Source: Haloferax gibbonsii ATCC 33959 (GTDB lineage Archaea > Halobacteriota > Halobacteria > Halobacteriales > Haloferacaceae). Taken from it: 64,000 bases of DNA. Both the position numbers and the translations under genes were made by a program. Below, in pieces: positions 1 through 9,017 of the stretch (the first letter of the stretch is position 1; each line of letters opens with the position of its first letter). The stretch lies in assembly GCF_000336775.1 (NCBI RefSeq), contig NZ_AOLJ01000015.1, positions 124,001 through 188,000 of the forward strand, in the 5' to 3' direction. Under the pieces are notes generated by a model. The model was not told the DNA's origin. It saw only the letters and a program-made list of their open reading frames with translations, and did no database searches.

Positions 1-2012
1 TGCCGAACCGCGAAGACGGGTTCTACAGCGCCTTCCGGTCGATGGCCGCGTACGACGGGCAGATTCCCGACGACGGAATCGTCGCCGACCTACCCGAGTC
101 GCCGGTCGAAACCGTCGAGGCCGCGCTGGAGTCGTATCCCCAGAGCCAGTGGGTCCCGATATTCGAGGAGCAACTCGCCGCGCTCCCCGGCTGGACCGGC
201 TTCATCAAGCAACGCGCCGCCGACGGCGGCGAGTGGCAGTCCACGCACCCGATTACGCTCGAAGGCTACCTCGCGGCACGTCTCGCGCTCCTCGACGCGT
301 TCGGCGTCGATGTCGAGCCGTCGACCGGTCCCGAACGCGGCGAGGCCGATGCGACCGACGAACTCGCCGACGCGTTCCTGAGCGCGTGGGAGGCGAGTTA
401 CCGCGGCGAGGTCGTCGACCGCGTCGCCGCCGAGAGCGAGGCCCTCGACGACAGCGGCTCCGCCGGTCGCCCGGACGCGCAGTTGGTCTTCTGTATCGAC
501 ACGCGCTCCGAGGTCATCCGCCGCCACATCGAGGACACGGGCGACTACGAGACCCACGGCTACGCCGGCTTCTTCGGCATCCCGATGGAGTACCAGGGCT
601 ACGACGCCGAGGTGGCGGTCGACGCCTGTCCCCCGATTCTCGACCCGCAGCACCACGTCTCCGAGGTCCCGACCGACACGGAGACGAAGGCGAGCCACGA
701 CCGCTGGTCGCGCTTCCGCGAGACCGCGGGCGAAGTCATCGAGTCGCTGAAGACCAACCCCGCTACCGCCTTCGGCTTCGTCGAGAGCGCCGGAAGCGGG
801 TACGGACTGGCCCTCGCGGCCCGCACGCTCGTCCCCGGGCGCGTCTCCGACCTGCTGGGAACCGCCGACGACGCGGTCCCCGACAACCACGAGTTCTGCG
901 ACCAGGCCGTCCACCGGCAGCACTCCTACGTCGGCGACCTCCCGGTGGGGCTGACCGACGAGGAGAAAGTCGAGTACGCCGCGAACGCCTTCGGACTGAT
1001 GGGCTGGGAGGAGTTCGGTCGCCTCGTCGTGTTCACCGGCCACGCCAGCGAGACGGCGAACAACCCGTTCGATTCGAGTCTGGACTGCGGTGCCTGCGCC
1101 GGCAACCCCGGCGGACCGAACGCCCGCGTCCTCGCGGCAATCTGCAACGACGAGACCGTCAAAGCCGAACTCCGCGACCGCGGGTTCGACATCCCCGAGG
1201 ACACGGTGTTCGTCGCCGGCGAACACAACACGACGACCGACGAAATCGACCTGTTCGACGGCGACGTGCCCGAGAGCCACGCCGACGGCCTCGACCAGCT
1301 GCGCGCGGACCTCGCGGTCGCCCGGGAGAACGCGACCGCCGAGCGCGCCGAGTCGATGGGAGCCGACGGCTCCGCGGGCGTCAGGGAGACCGAGCGCCGC
1401 GCCGCCGACTGGGCCGAGACGCGTCCCGAGTGGGGACTGGCCGGCAACGCCGGCTTCGTCATCGGCCCCCGCGAACTGACGAGCGACCTCGACCTCGACG
1501 GCCGCGCGTTCCTCCACTCGTACAACCACTCGACGGACCCCGACGGCGACGCGCTCGAAGCGATTCTGACGGGCCCGATGGTCGTCACGCAGTGGATTAA
1601 CGCCCAGTACTACTTCTCGACGGTCGACAACGCCGTCTACGGGAGCGGGTCGAAGGTGACCCAGAACCCCGTCGGCAACGTCGGCGTCTACCAGGGCAAC
1701 GGCGGCGACCTGATGACCGGACTCCCGCTCCAGTCGCTGATGGCCGCTGACGACAGGCCGTACCACCAGCCGCTCCGCCTCTCGACGATTATCCACGCGC
1801 CGGTCGACCGCGTCTCTGACGTGCTGGCCGACCACGCGGAACTGACCGAACTGCTCGACAACGACTGGCTCTCGCTGACGGTCGTCGACCCGACGCAGGA
1901 CCACCGCGCCTTCCACTACGAGGAGGAACTGACGTGGACGCCGGCGTCCGAACAGGTCGAAGCGCGCCCGGAACCAGAGACGCCGACCACGGCCGCCGTC
2001 GCGGACGACTGA
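1..2012 (+). CDS. dabA: DabA-type inorganic carbon transporter subunit (DUF2309/UPF0753), 5' end missing
   Basis: The reading frame is open from base 3, upstream of the first ATG at 42, so this is the C-terminal part (about 669 residues) of a longer protein that starts before the window. DabA works with a membrane NuoL-like partner, DabB, to accumulate bicarbonate by coupling a carbonic-anhydrase-like zinc site to an ion gradient. The expected zinc ligands are visible: Cys (codon 492-494) and Asp (498-500) in FCIDTRSE, His (1041-1043) in GHASE, and Cys (1086-1088) in LDCGAC. The His and second Cys lie 15 residues apart, as I recall for characterised DabA. DabB would be expected upstream, outside the window. 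The family assignment is firm; transport activity in this organism is inferred. Confidence 0.88.
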   Translation, partial: PNREDGFYSAFRSMAAYDGQIPDDGIVADLPESPVETVEAALESYPQSQWVPIFEEQLAALPGWTGFIKQRAADGGEWQSTHPITLEGYLAARLALLDAFGVDVEPSTGPERGEADATDELADAFLSAWEASYRGEVVDRVAAESEALDDSGSAGRPDAQLVFCIDTRSEVIRRHIEDTGDYETHGYAGFFGIPMEYQGYDAEVAVDACPPILDPQHHVSEVPTDTETKASHDRWSRFRETAGEVIESLKTNPATAFGFVESAGSGYGLALAARTLVPGRVSDLLGTADDAVPDNHEFCDQAVHRQHSYVGDLPVGLTDEEKVEYAANAFGLMGWEEFGRLVVFTGHASETANNPFDSSLDCGACAGNPGGPNARVLAAICNDETVKAELRDRGFDIPEDTVFVAGEHNTTTDEIDLFDGDVPESHADGLDQLRADLAVARENATAERAESMGADGSAGVRETERRAADWAETRPEWGLAGNAGFVIGPRELTSDLDLDGRAFLHSYNHSTDPDGDALEAILTGPMVVTQWINAQYYFSTVDNAVYGSGSKVTQNPVGNVGVYQGNGGDLMTGLPLQSLMAADDRPYHQPLRLSTIIHAPVDRVSDVLADHAELTELLDNDWLSLTVVDPTQDHRAFHYEEELTWTPASEQVEARPEPETPTTAAVADD

Positions 2013-2113
2013 CCGTCCTCGCGGACAGGCGGCAGCGACCCCGGTGGCCTCCGCTTTTCTGACTCTCTGTCACCGCCCAGTACGACGCGGATAGCGACCT
2101 CGCGGCGCGTCGC

Positions 2114-2130
2114 AACTCCGTTTCGGAGTT
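2114..2130. repeat. Perfect 7-bp hairpin in the dabA-gcvT gap
   Basis: AACTCCG (2114-2120) and CGGAGTT (2124-2130) are exact inverted copies separated by TTT. The 311-bp gap (2013-2323) holds no convincing gene. It contains a short T-run at 2055-2058 just after dabA, this hairpin and, at its 3' end, the gcvT promoter. The hairpin may end or stabilise the dabA transcript or act as an operator; nothing in the sequence decides between these. Confidence 0.5.
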
Positions 2131-2295
2131 CTGTATCGTAGTAGTCGGTTTATCGCTCCGAGCGCCGTCCAGGCCGCGACCGCTCCCGGACGGCAGATTT
2201 CGCCACCTGGTTGCGGGTTCGTGGTGTTTACCCCCGCAACTCGACCCCGATTAATGCAAGATAATGAACAGACCGAGCGAACAGATACCAAAGCA

Positions 2296-2303
2296 TTACT
2301 TAT
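2296..2303 (+). promoter_or_regulatory. TATA-like box of the gcv operon
   Basis: TTACTTAT is centred about 25 nt before the ATG at 2324. This spacing fits a leaderless haloarchaeal transcript starting at or next to the start codon. It supports 2324, rather than the in-frame ATG at 2264, as the start of gcvT. Confidence 0.55.
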
Positions 2304-2323
2304 CGCAGTTCGCAGGGGCCTGT

Positions 2324-3415
2324 ATGGGCCTTCGCAAGCCGCCGTTGTACGACGTCCACGCGGACGCCGGGGCGACGTTTACCGAGTTCGGCGGATGGGA
2401 CATGCCTGTGGAGTACGACTCCATCAAGGCCGAACACGTGGCCGTCCGAGAATCGGTCGGCATCTTCGACGTTTCGCACATGAGCGAACTCGAGGTGTCC
2501 GGCCCGGACGCGACCGCGCTGATGCAGCGCCTGACGACGAACGACGTGACGGCCCTCGAACCGGGTGATTCGCAGTACTCGGCCATCGTGAACGACGAGG
2601 GCGTCATCATCGACGACACCGTCGTCTACCGACTCCCCGACCGCGACGAGCGGGTCTACCTCTTCATCCCGAACGCCGGCCACGACGAGGAGATGTACGA
2701 CCGCTGGACCTCGTTCCGCGACGACTGGGACCTCGACGCCACCGTCGAAGACGTGACCGAGGACTGGGCGATGTTCGCGGTACAGGGCCCGGACGCTCTC
2801 GATTCGGCCACCGACGCCGCGCCCGACGCCGCCCTCGGCGACCTCTCGAAGTTCCAAGCGACGTTCGCCGACGTGGCGGGCGTCGAGTGCTGGGTTGCCC
2901 GGACGGGCTACACCGGCGAAGACGGCTTCGAGGTCCTCTGTCCGTGGGACGACGCCGAGACCGTCTGGTCGGCGCTCGACGCGACCCCCTGCGGGCTCGG
3001 CTCCCGCGACACGCTCCGACTGGAGATGGGCTACCTGCTCTCGGGACAGGACTTCGACCCCGAGACTGAGCCCCGGACCCCCTACGAGGCCGGCATCGGC
3101 TTCGTCGTCAAGCTCGACACCGAGTTCGTGGGCCGCGACGCCCTCGAACAGCAGTCCGAGGCCGGCGTCGACGAGACGTTCGTCGGCTTCGCCCTCCTCG
3201 ACCGCGGCGTTCCCCGACACGGCTACGACATCGCCGACGCGGACGGCGAGGTCATCGGCGTCGTGACGAGCGGGACGATGAGCCCGACGCTGTCGGAGCC
3301 CATCGGCCTCGGCTACGTCCCCGTCGAGTACGCCGACGACGAGACCGAGATTTCGGTGCTCGTCCGCGGCCGCGAGAAGCGCGCAGTAATCGTGACACCT
3401 CCCTTCATCAACTGA
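2324..3415 (+). CDS. gcvT: Glycine cleavage system aminomethyltransferase (T-protein)
   Basis: A 363-residue protein beginning [12 protein letters not shown], the normal length for T-protein. It takes the aminomethyl group from lipoyl H-protein, transfers the one-carbon unit to a folate-type carrier and releases ammonia. Typical GcvT stretches are present: [10 protein letters not shown] near the N-terminus, FDVSHMSE, the [11 protein letters not shown] segment, the [12 protein letters not shown] folate-site region and a C-terminal barrel with [10 protein letters not shown]. An in-frame ATG 60 nt upstream would add 20 residues that do not look like the family, and the TATA box lies inside that extension, so 2324 is preferred. 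First gene of a tight four-gene operon; the gap to gcvH is 2 nt. Confidence 0.95.
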   Translation: MGLRKPPLYDVHADAGATFTEFGGWDMPVEYDSIKAEHVAVRESVGIFDVSHMSELEVSGPDATALMQRLTTNDVTALEPGDSQYSAIVNDEGVIIDDTVVYRLPDRDERVYLFIPNAGHDEEMYDRWTSFRDDWDLDATVEDVTEDWAMFAVQGPDALDSATDAAPDAALGDLSKFQATFADVAGVECWVARTGYTGEDGFEVLCPWDDAETVWSALDATPCGLGSRDTLRLEMGYLLSGQDFDPETEPRTPYEAGIGFVVKLDTEFVGRDALEQQSEAGVDETFVGFALLDRGVPRHGYDIADADGEVIGVVTSGTMSPTLSEPIGLGYVPVEYADDETEISVLVRGREKRAVIVTPPFIN

Positions 3416-3417
3416 CA

Positions 3418-3798
3418 ATGTTCGAAATCCCTGACGACCGGAAGTACCTGGAATCGCACGAATGGACCACCACCGAGGGCGACGCCGTCAAAATCGGCAT
3501 CTCCGACTTCGCGCAGGACGAACTGGGCGACGTCGTCTTCGTCGAACTCCCCGCCGAGGGCGACGAACTCGCCGCCGGCGAGGAGTTCGGCGTGGTCGAG
3601 AGCATCAAGGCCGTCTCGGACCTCTACGCCCCCATCTCGGGCACGGTCACGGCCGTCAACGAGGAGCTGTTCGACGCCCCGGAACTCCTCAACGACGACC
3701 CCTACGGCGACGGCTGGATGCTCGAAGTCGAACCGGCCGACGCGAGCGAGTTCGACGACCTCCTCTCTCCCGAGGAGTACCGCGAGCAGACGGAGTGA
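3418..3798 (+). CDS. gcvH: Glycine cleavage system H protein
   Basis: A 126-residue lipoyl carrier protein of usual length. The lipoyl-attachment lysine is K64 in [14 protein letters not shown], the classic H-protein signature. It shuttles the aminomethyl group between P-, T- and L-proteins in the cytoplasm. It lies 2 nt after gcvT and 1 nt before gcvPA, so the operon is probably translated as a coupled unit. No lipoate ligase or dihydrolipoyl dehydrogenase gene is in this window, so lipoylation and reoxidation depend on genes elsewhere. Confidence 0.96.
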   Translation: MFEIPDDRKYLESHEWTTTEGDAVKIGISDFAQDELGDVVFVELPAEGDELAAGEEFGVVESIKAVSDLYAPISGTVTAVNEELFDAPELLNDDPYGDGWMLEVEPADASEFDDLLSPEEYREQTE

Positions 3799-3799
3799 G

Positions 3800-5143
3800 A
3801 TGACGGCTGGAAACGGACGGCGGGTCGGAAGCCCGTACGCCCCACACACCGACGCCGACGAGGAAGCGATGCTGAACGCCGTCGGCGTCGACAGCGCGGA
3901 AGCCCTCTTCGACATTCCCGATGAGGTCCGCTTCGACGGCGAGTTCGGCGTCCCCGGCACCGACGAACAGGAACTCAGGAACGCCATGGCCGACCTGTTC
4001 TCGCGCAACGAGGAGCTGACGGAGTTCCTCGGCCGCGGCCACCACGCTCACTACGTGCCGGCGCTGGTCGACGACCTCTCGCGGCGCTCCGAGTTCCTCA
4101 CCTCGTACACGCAGTACCAGCCCGAAATCGCGCAGGGCTTCCTGCAGGTGCTGTTCGAGTACCAGTCGATGCTGGTCGAACTGACCGGGCTCCCGGTCGC
4201 CAACTGCTCGATGTACGACGCCGCGACGGCGCTCGCCGAGGCCGCGCTCCTCGCGAACCGCCTCCGCCGCGGCGCGAGCGGCCACCGCGTGCTCGTCCCC
4301 GAACACCTCCACGAGGGCCGTCTCGGCGTCTTGGAGAACTACCTCGACGGCGCGGAGATGGAAATCGGCGAGTACCCGATGGACGACGGCGCGGTCGACG
4401 TCGAGGCCCTCGCGGACCTCGTCGACGACGAGACCGTGATGGTCTACGCCGAGACCCCGACGGTCCGCGGCGTCATCGAGGAGCGACTCGCCGACATCGG
4501 CGACCTCGCCCACGACAACGACGCGCTGTTCTGTCTCGGAAGCGACCTCGTTGCGCTCGCCCTGCTCGAAGAGCCCGCGAGCGTCGGTGCCGACGTGGTC
4601 GTCGGCGAGGCCGGCGCGCTCGGCCTCGGAACGTCCTACGGCATGGGCCTCGGTATCTTCGCCACCCGCGAGGAGTACCTCCGGCAGGTCCCCGGCCGGC
4701 TCGTCGGCGTCTCCGAGGACAGCGCGGATATGCGGGCGTTCACGCTGACGCTCCAGACCCGCGAACAGCACATCCGCAAGGAGCGTGCGACCTCGAACAT
4801 CTGTACGAATCAGGCGTGGGTCGCGCTCCGCACCGCCATGCACATGGCGTGGCTCGGCCCCGACCGCCTCGTCGACCTCGCCGAGCGGGCCGTCACCGAC
4901 GCCCGCGACCTCGCGGCCCGGTTGGACGAGCTTTCGGGCGTCAAGGCCCCGCTCTACGACCGCCACCACTTCCGCGAGTTCGTCGTCCGGACGGACCAGC
5001 CCGCGCCCGCCATCACGAACGACCTCGCGGGCCGCGGCTTCGCGGTCCACGCCCTCGACGACCACCGCCTGCAGGTCTGTATCACCGACGCGAACGCCGA
5101 CGCCGCGGACGGACTGGTCGCGGCCTTCGAGGAGGTCATCTGA
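3800..5143 (+). CDS. gcvPA: Glycine dehydrogenase (decarboxylating) subunit 1
   Basis: A 447-residue protein matching the N-terminal half of bacterial/eukaryotic P-protein. Together with GcvPB it forms the PLP-dependent enzyme that decarboxylates glycine and loads the aminomethyl group onto GcvH. Family stretches include [42 protein letters not shown] and [12 protein letters not shown]. The catalytic lysine is carried by subunit 2, so this subunit is expected to lack it. Its TGA shares one base with the ATG of gcvPB (5143), indicating translational coupling in a stoichiometric pair. Confidence 0.95.
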   Translation: MTAGNGRRVGSPYAPHTDADEEAMLNAVGVDSAEALFDIPDEVRFDGEFGVPGTDEQELRNAMADLFSRNEELTEFLGRGHHAHYVPALVDDLSRRSEFLTSYTQYQPEIAQGFLQVLFEYQSMLVELTGLPVANCSMYDAATALAEAALLANRLRRGASGHRVLVPEHLHEGRLGVLENYLDGAEMEIGEYPMDDGAVDVEALADLVDDETVMVYAETPTVRGVIEERLADIGDLAHDNDALFCLGSDLVALALLEEPASVGADVVVGEAGALGLGTSYGMGLGIFATREEYLRQVPGRLVGVSEDSADMRAFTLTLQTREQHIRKERATSNICTNQAWVALRTAMHMAWLGPDRLVDLAERAVTDARDLAARLDELSGVKAPLYDRHHFREFVVRTDQPAPAITNDLAGRGFAVHALDDHRLQVCITDANADAADGLVAAFEEVI

Positions 5144-6564
5144 TGAACTTCGACCAAGCCCGATTCAGCCGCGACGACGAGTACGAACCGCTCCTGTCCG
5201 AGAAGGACAGCACGACCGTCGAGGTCGATTCCGAGGGCGTCCTCCCCGACGACCTGACCCGCGACGAACTGACGCTGCCGGCGCTGTCTGAGCCGCAACT
5301 GGCGCGCCACTACACGCGCCTGTCGCAGATGAACTACAGCGTCGAACTCGGACCGTACCCGCTGGGGTCGTGTACGATGAAGTACAACCCCTCGTTCACG
5401 GAGGACGTGGCCGCGGACCCCAACGCCGGGGTGCACCCCGACCGCTCCGACCGGACGATTCAGGGGACGCTCGGCCTCCTGCACGGCCTGCAGGAGTACC
5501 TCGCTGACATCGGCGGCATGGACGCCGTGACGCTCCAGCCCCCGGCGGGCGCAGCGGGCGAGTTCACGGGCATCCTCGTCGCCAAGGCCTACCACGAGTC
5601 GCGCGACGACGACCGCTCGGAGATTATCATCCCCTCGTCGGCCCACGGGACGAACTTCGCGTCGGCCGCGATGGCCGGCTACGACGTGGTCGAACTCCCG
5701 TCCGACGACGACGGCCGCGTCGACATGGAGGCGCTCGACGCCGCCATCTCCGAGGAGACGGCCGCGCTCATGCTCACGAACCCCAACACGCTCGGGCTGT
5801 TCGAGCGCGACATCGTCGACATCGCCGAGATGGTCCACGACGCGGGCGGCCTGCTGTACTACGACGGCGCGAACCTCAACGCGCTGCTCGGCCGCGCCCG
5901 CCCCGGCGACATGGGCTTCGACATCATGCACTACAACGTCCACAAGACGTTCGCCACGCCCCACGGCGGCGGCGGCCCCGGTGCGGGCCCGGTCGGCGTG
6001 GTCGAAGAGCTCGCGGAGTTCCTCCCGAGTCCGATGGTCCGCGAGACGGCCGCCGGCTACGAGCAGTACGAACCCGAGTCGTCTATCGGCAAGGTCCACG
6101 GCTTCGCCGGCAACTGGCTCGTCCTCGTGAAGGCGTACGCCTACATCGCCCGCCTCGGCGACGCCGGCCTCGCGGACGCCAGCGCCAAGGCCGTCCTCAA
6201 CGCGAACTACCTCGCCTCGCAGATAGACCTCGAAGTCCCGTACGGGCCGTTCCACCACGAGTTCGCGGCGACCTCGGGCGACCGCGACGCCGCCGACGTG
6301 GCGAAGCGCATGCTCGACTACGGCGTCCACCCGCCGACGACGAAGTGGCCCGAACTCGTCTCGCAGGCGATGCTCACGGAGCCGACGGAAGTCGAGGACA
6401 AGGCGTCGCTCGACGACCTCGCACACGCCTTCAACGCGGCGTACGCCGACTCCGACGAGGCGCTCGAAACCGCGCCCACGAAGACCAGCGCCCGCCGCAT
6501 CGACCAGGTGTCCGCCGCGCGGAACCCGCGACTCTCGTGGCAGGCGCTCGGCGACGACGAATAA
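5143..6564 (+). CDS. gcvPB: Glycine dehydrogenase (decarboxylating) subunit 2, PLP-binding
   Basis: A 473-residue catalytic subunit of split P-protein. The PLP Schiff-base lysine is K268 in HYNVHKTFATPHGGGGPG, with the glycine-rich segment directly after it. Other landmarks are GSCTMKYNP and the LQPPAGAAGEFTG loop. The start chosen is the ATG at 5143, sharing one base with the gcvPA stop; the open frame extends upstream only as a shadow inside gcvPA. Last gene of the gcv operon, followed by a T-rich terminator shared with the convergent zinc-ribbon gene. Confidence 0.96.
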   Translation: MNFDQARFSRDDEYEPLLSEKDSTTVEVDSEGVLPDDLTRDELTLPALSEPQLARHYTRLSQMNYSVELGPYPLGSCTMKYNPSFTEDVAADPNAGVHPDRSDRTIQGTLGLLHGLQEYLADIGGMDAVTLQPPAGAAGEFTGILVAKAYHESRDDDRSEIIIPSSAHGTNFASAAMAGYDVVELPSDDDGRVDMEALDAAISEETAALMLTNPNTLGLFERDIVDIAEMVHDAGGLLYYDGANLNALLGRARPGDMGFDIMHYNVHKTFATPHGGGGPGAGPVGVVEELAEFLPSPMVRETAAGYEQYEPESSIGKVHGFAGNWLVLVKAYAYIARLGDAGLADASAKAVLNANYLASQIDLEVPYGPFHHEFAATSGDRDAADVAKRMLDYGVHPPTTKWPELVSQAMLTEPTEVEDKASLDDLAHAFNAAYADSDEALETAPTKTSARRIDQVSAARNPRLSWQALGDDE

Positions 6565-6565
6565 C

Positions 6566-6582
6566 GAGAAAACCTCTTTTTC
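6566..6582. terminator. Bidirectional U-rich terminator between gcvPB and the zinc-ribbon gene
   Basis: The 23-bp gap between two convergent genes contains GAGAAAAC followed by CTCTTTTT. It gives a U-run at the end of either transcript, the usual termination signal in haloarchaea. Confidence 0.55.
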
Positions 6583-6587
6583 GCGGC

Positions 6588-6764
6588 TTACGCTTCCGCT
6601 TTCGCGTACGTCTCGATGTCGTCCGTGATGTGGATGTAGCCGTAGTCGCACTCCGTGCAGTGCCACTTCGTCTTCGTGCCGAGGTGAATCTCCATGCTGG
6701 CGGCGAGGTAGAACGTGTCGTTGCCGCAAGCCGGGCATTCGCGCTGGATTTCGAGGTCGCTCAT
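6588..6764 (-). CDS. CPxCG zinc-ribbon microprotein
   Basis: A 58-residue protein (MSDLEIQRECPACGN...) with two metal-binding knuckles, CPACG near residue 10 and CTEC near residue 41. This is a single zinc ribbon of the kind called CPxCG zinc-finger microproteins in haloarchaea. The open frame extends 20 residues upstream, but that stretch is not family-like, so the ATG at 6764 is chosen. Convergent with gcvPB. The molecular function of this family is largely unknown; nucleic-acid or protein binding is a guess. Confidence 0.8.
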   Translation of the reverse strand: MSDLEIQRECPACGNDTFYLAASMEIHLGTKTKWHCTECDYGYIHITDDIETYAKAEA

Positions 6765-6956
6765 GGGGTCGAATCCGTGGTAGTCGTTGTTGAAGATATT
6801 GGTTCGCGGGCGGGAGCGAACCACGATAAACCAATTACGACGATATGAAATCCGTCTCGGCGGCCGAATGCCCGCAATGGCGAGCGCCGGCTCCAGCCTC
6901 CGCTGAAACCGTCCCGCCGACGGTAACTATCTGATATGATAATTTGGTACACAGAG

Positions 6957-6962
6957 CTTTAC
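6957..6962 (+). promoter_or_regulatory. TATA-like box of the GAF/DUF7504 operon
   Basis: CTTTAC is centred about 28 nt before the ATG at 6988, consistent with a leaderless transcript. Confidence 0.45.
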
Positions 6963-6987
6963 CCGGTCAGTCGCAGGTCGAGTACAG

Positions 6988-7887
6988 ATGAGTCGGACAA
7001 TTCTGTGCGTCGATAACGCCGACCGAGTCTCCTCGGTCGCCGCCGCAATCGATGCCGAAGAGACGTTCGAGGCAGTCGAAGCGACGACCGTCGAAGCCGC
7101 CCGCACGGCGCTCGACGAGCGCGCTGTCGTCTGCGTCGTGACCGGATACGAACTCGACGACGGGAGCGGGCTCGAAATCGCCCGCGCAATCCGTGAAACC
7201 GCGCCGCAAACGCCCTGCGTGTTGTTCACCGACGTGTCGCCCGGAGCGATAGACACCGCCTCCTTCGAGGAGGTGCTCTTGGAGTACATCAACCGCGACC
7301 TGCCGGACGCGCGCGACCGACTGACGTACGTCGTCGACGACGTTATCAATCACAGCGCACAGGTGGGCTTCCTCAAGCCCGACGACGAAGAAGAGCGCCT
7401 CGACGCGCTCGCGTCCTACGACATCGACGAACTGCCCATCCAAGAGAGCTTCGACAGACTCACCGACCTGATAGCGAGCCACTTCGGGACGGCCATCGCG
7501 TTCATCGGCCTCGTCGAGGCGGAGGCGGAGGACATCGTCGCGTGCCACGGCGGCGACTGGGACCGACTGACCCGCGAAGACACCATCTGTACCCACAGCA
7601 TGCTCCAGGAGGACGTGATGGTCGTCGAAGACATCCGCGAGGACAAGCGGTTCAGCGAGAATCCCCATCTCTCGAACCTCGGTATCCGCTCGTACGCCGG
7701 CGCGAACATGACCACGCCGGACGGGCACGTCATCGGCCAAGTGTGTCTCATCGACGACGTCGTCCGGACCTACGACGCCGAGGAGCGCCGCGAACTCCAG
7801 CAGTTCGCCGAGACCGCGATGGAAGTTCTCGAACTGCGGCAGTCCGTTCTCGAATCCCGCGCCGCGCCGGCGGAGGTCGGCCAGTGA
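6988..7887 (+). CDS. Pseudo-receiver and GAF domain signalling protein
   Basis: A 299-residue cytoplasmic protein. Residues 1-115 have the fold pattern of a response-regulator receiver (ILCVDNADRV start, then VVCVVTGYELDDGSGLEIARAIR), but the phospho-acceptor Asp position is a Thr (VVTGYEL) and the usual lysine loop is not recognisable, so it is a pseudo-receiver. Residues about 135-285 are a GAF domain (ICTHSML, FSENPHLSNLGIRSYAGANM, GQVCLIDD). GAF domains bind small ligands or sense redox or light signals; which one applies here cannot be read. No output domain is present. Its stop overlaps the GTG of the next gene by 4 nt, so the pair probably acts together in one signalling module. Confidence 0.8.
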   Translation: MSRTILCVDNADRVSSVAAAIDAEETFEAVEATTVEAARTALDERAVVCVVTGYELDDGSGLEIARAIRETAPQTPCVLFTDVSPGAIDTASFEEVLLEYINRDLPDARDRLTYVVDDVINHSAQVGFLKPDDEEERLDALASYDIDELPIQESFDRLTDLIASHFGTAIAFIGLVEAEAEDIVACHGGDWDRLTREDTICTHSMLQEDVMVVEDIREDKRFSENPHLSNLGIRSYAGANMTTPDGHVIGQVCLIDDVVRTYDAEERRELQQFAETAMEVLELRQSVLESRAAPAEVGQ

Positions 7888-8537
7888 GCCTCTCGACCGC
7901 GGAGCCGTTCAGCGCCGGCGACATCGCACCGGACGGAATCGACAGCGGGACGAGCATCCTCCTCGTCGGGGACGACTCGGACGCGCTCGAATCGGTGTTC
8001 TATCGACTGGTCGCCGCGGAAGAAGACGAGCGAAGCGTCGTCTTGGCGACCGACGACGGCGGGCGTTCGGTTCGCCGCGCGCTCGACCGACAAGTGCGGG
8101 GTGCCCGTTCGCGCTCGTCTGTTCTCGCCGCCACCGGAGCGACCGGCGAGGGCGTCGAACCGATAAGTGACCTCGCCGACCTCACGAAACTCGGGATGAG
8201 CTACTCGATGCTCCTCTCGGAGTCCCAACAGGAGACCGCCCGGTTCCGGTCGGGAATCTTCCTCTGTTCGTCCATCTGCGAGGCCGTCGACGACGTGCGC
8301 TCGGTCTACCGGCTGTTGAACTCGAACTTCCTGTCCGAACTCCGCCGCGGCGAGGGCATCGGCGTCTGCGCGCTCGATACGAGCAGCGACATCGGCGCGA
8401 GCGTCCAGAGCGTCGTCGCCGGGATGAAGACCTCGTTCGGCGTCTGCATCGAGGTCGAAGCGACCGGCCGACGGGAGGCGACGCTCACCGTCTCGGGACT
8501 CGCCGGCGTCGACGAGACGCTCACCGTCTCGATATAG
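7884..8537 (+). CDS. DUF7504-like RecA-fold protein without a P-loop
   Basis: A 217-residue protein starting at a GTG that overlaps the previous stop (GTGA). It has the strand pattern of the RecA/KaiC core (TSILLVGDDSDALESVFYRL, SVVLATDDGG, SGIFLCSSICEAVDDVRSVYRLLN) but no Walker A GxxxxGKT where one would expect it, so it is not likely to hydrolyse ATP by the standard mechanism. In haloarchaea such proteins often sit next to signalling genes. Coupling to the pseudo-receiver/GAF gene suggests a sensory pair in which both partners have lost the catalytic residues of their fold. Family name given from memory. Confidence 0.65.
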   Translation: MSLSTAEPFSAGDIAPDGIDSGTSILLVGDDSDALESVFYRLVAAEEDERSVVLATDDGGRSVRRALDRQVRGARSRSSVLAATGATGEGVEPISDLADLTKLGMSYSMLLSESQQETARFRSGIFLCSSICEAVDDVRSVYRLLNSNFLSELRRGEGIGVCALDTSSDIGASVQSVVAGMKTSFGVCIEVEATGRREATLTVSGLAGVDETLTVSI

Positions 8538-8597
8538 GCGGCCGACGAGCGAGTGCGACGGGGACCCTGTCGGCCTCGCGCACCTATCCGTGAAGTG

Positions 8598-8603
8598 TTA
8601 TTT
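8598..8603 (+). promoter_or_regulatory. TATA-like box before the 113-residue membrane protein
   Basis: TTATTT is centred 27 nt before the GTG at 8627, which fits a leaderless transcript and supports that start. Confidence 0.45.
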
Positions 8604-8626
8604 CCTTCCGGACACAAGCGACCGAC

Positions 8627-8968
8627 GTGTCCATCACCGCTATCGAGCGACCCCGCGTACTGCTGTTTTCCCTCCTCGCCGTCGTCTTAGGCGGCCTGAC
8701 CGTTCGGGCCACCGTCGGCGGTCACGACCCCGTGCAAGCGCTGCTCCTCGCCTCGCTGACGGGGTACGCGGTGACGGGGCTGTTGTTCCACCGGGTTCCG
8801 AACGTCGAGCGCCTCGCCGCGGTCCCGCTCGGCGTCATCGGCGTCGCCGCCTACGCGGTCGGCGCGCCGACGGACCTCCCGGTGCTGTTGGTTCTTCTCG
8901 GCGTCGGGGGAGCGGTCGACCTCCTGTGGGACCCGACCGGGAACGTCCAGGGGAGCCAGTCGGACTGA
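8627..8968 (+). CDS. Small three- to four-helix membrane protein
   Basis: A 113-residue hydrophobic protein starting at GTG. Helices are at about residues 9-28, 38-54, 62-78 and 84-98, with a short polar tail (WDPTGNVQGSQSD). I do not recognise a family. It lies about 50 bp before the ABC exporter ATPase on the same strand but seems to have its own promoter, so membership of the exporter operon is possible rather than shown. Confidence 0.6.
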   Translation: MSITAIERPRVLLFSLLAVVLGGLTVRATVGGHDPVQALLLASLTGYAVTGLLFHRVPNVERLAAVPLGVIGVAAYAVGAPTDLPVLLVLLGVGGAVDLLWDPTGNVQGSQSD

Positions 8969-9017
8969 GCGCGGGCGAGGAGACAGGTTGAATATCGTGA
9001 CACTCGGTGAACATGAT

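Noticed and set aside
2264-2323. Longer N-terminus for gcvT
   Set aside because: The additional 20 residues do not fit the family and cover the TATA element that is well placed for a start at 2324.
4954-6834. A 626-residue open frame on the minus strand across gcvPA/gcvPB
   Set aside because: Antisense shadow of high-GC genes; Val/Arg/Glu-rich with no family motif, while the plus strand has complete P-protein subunits.
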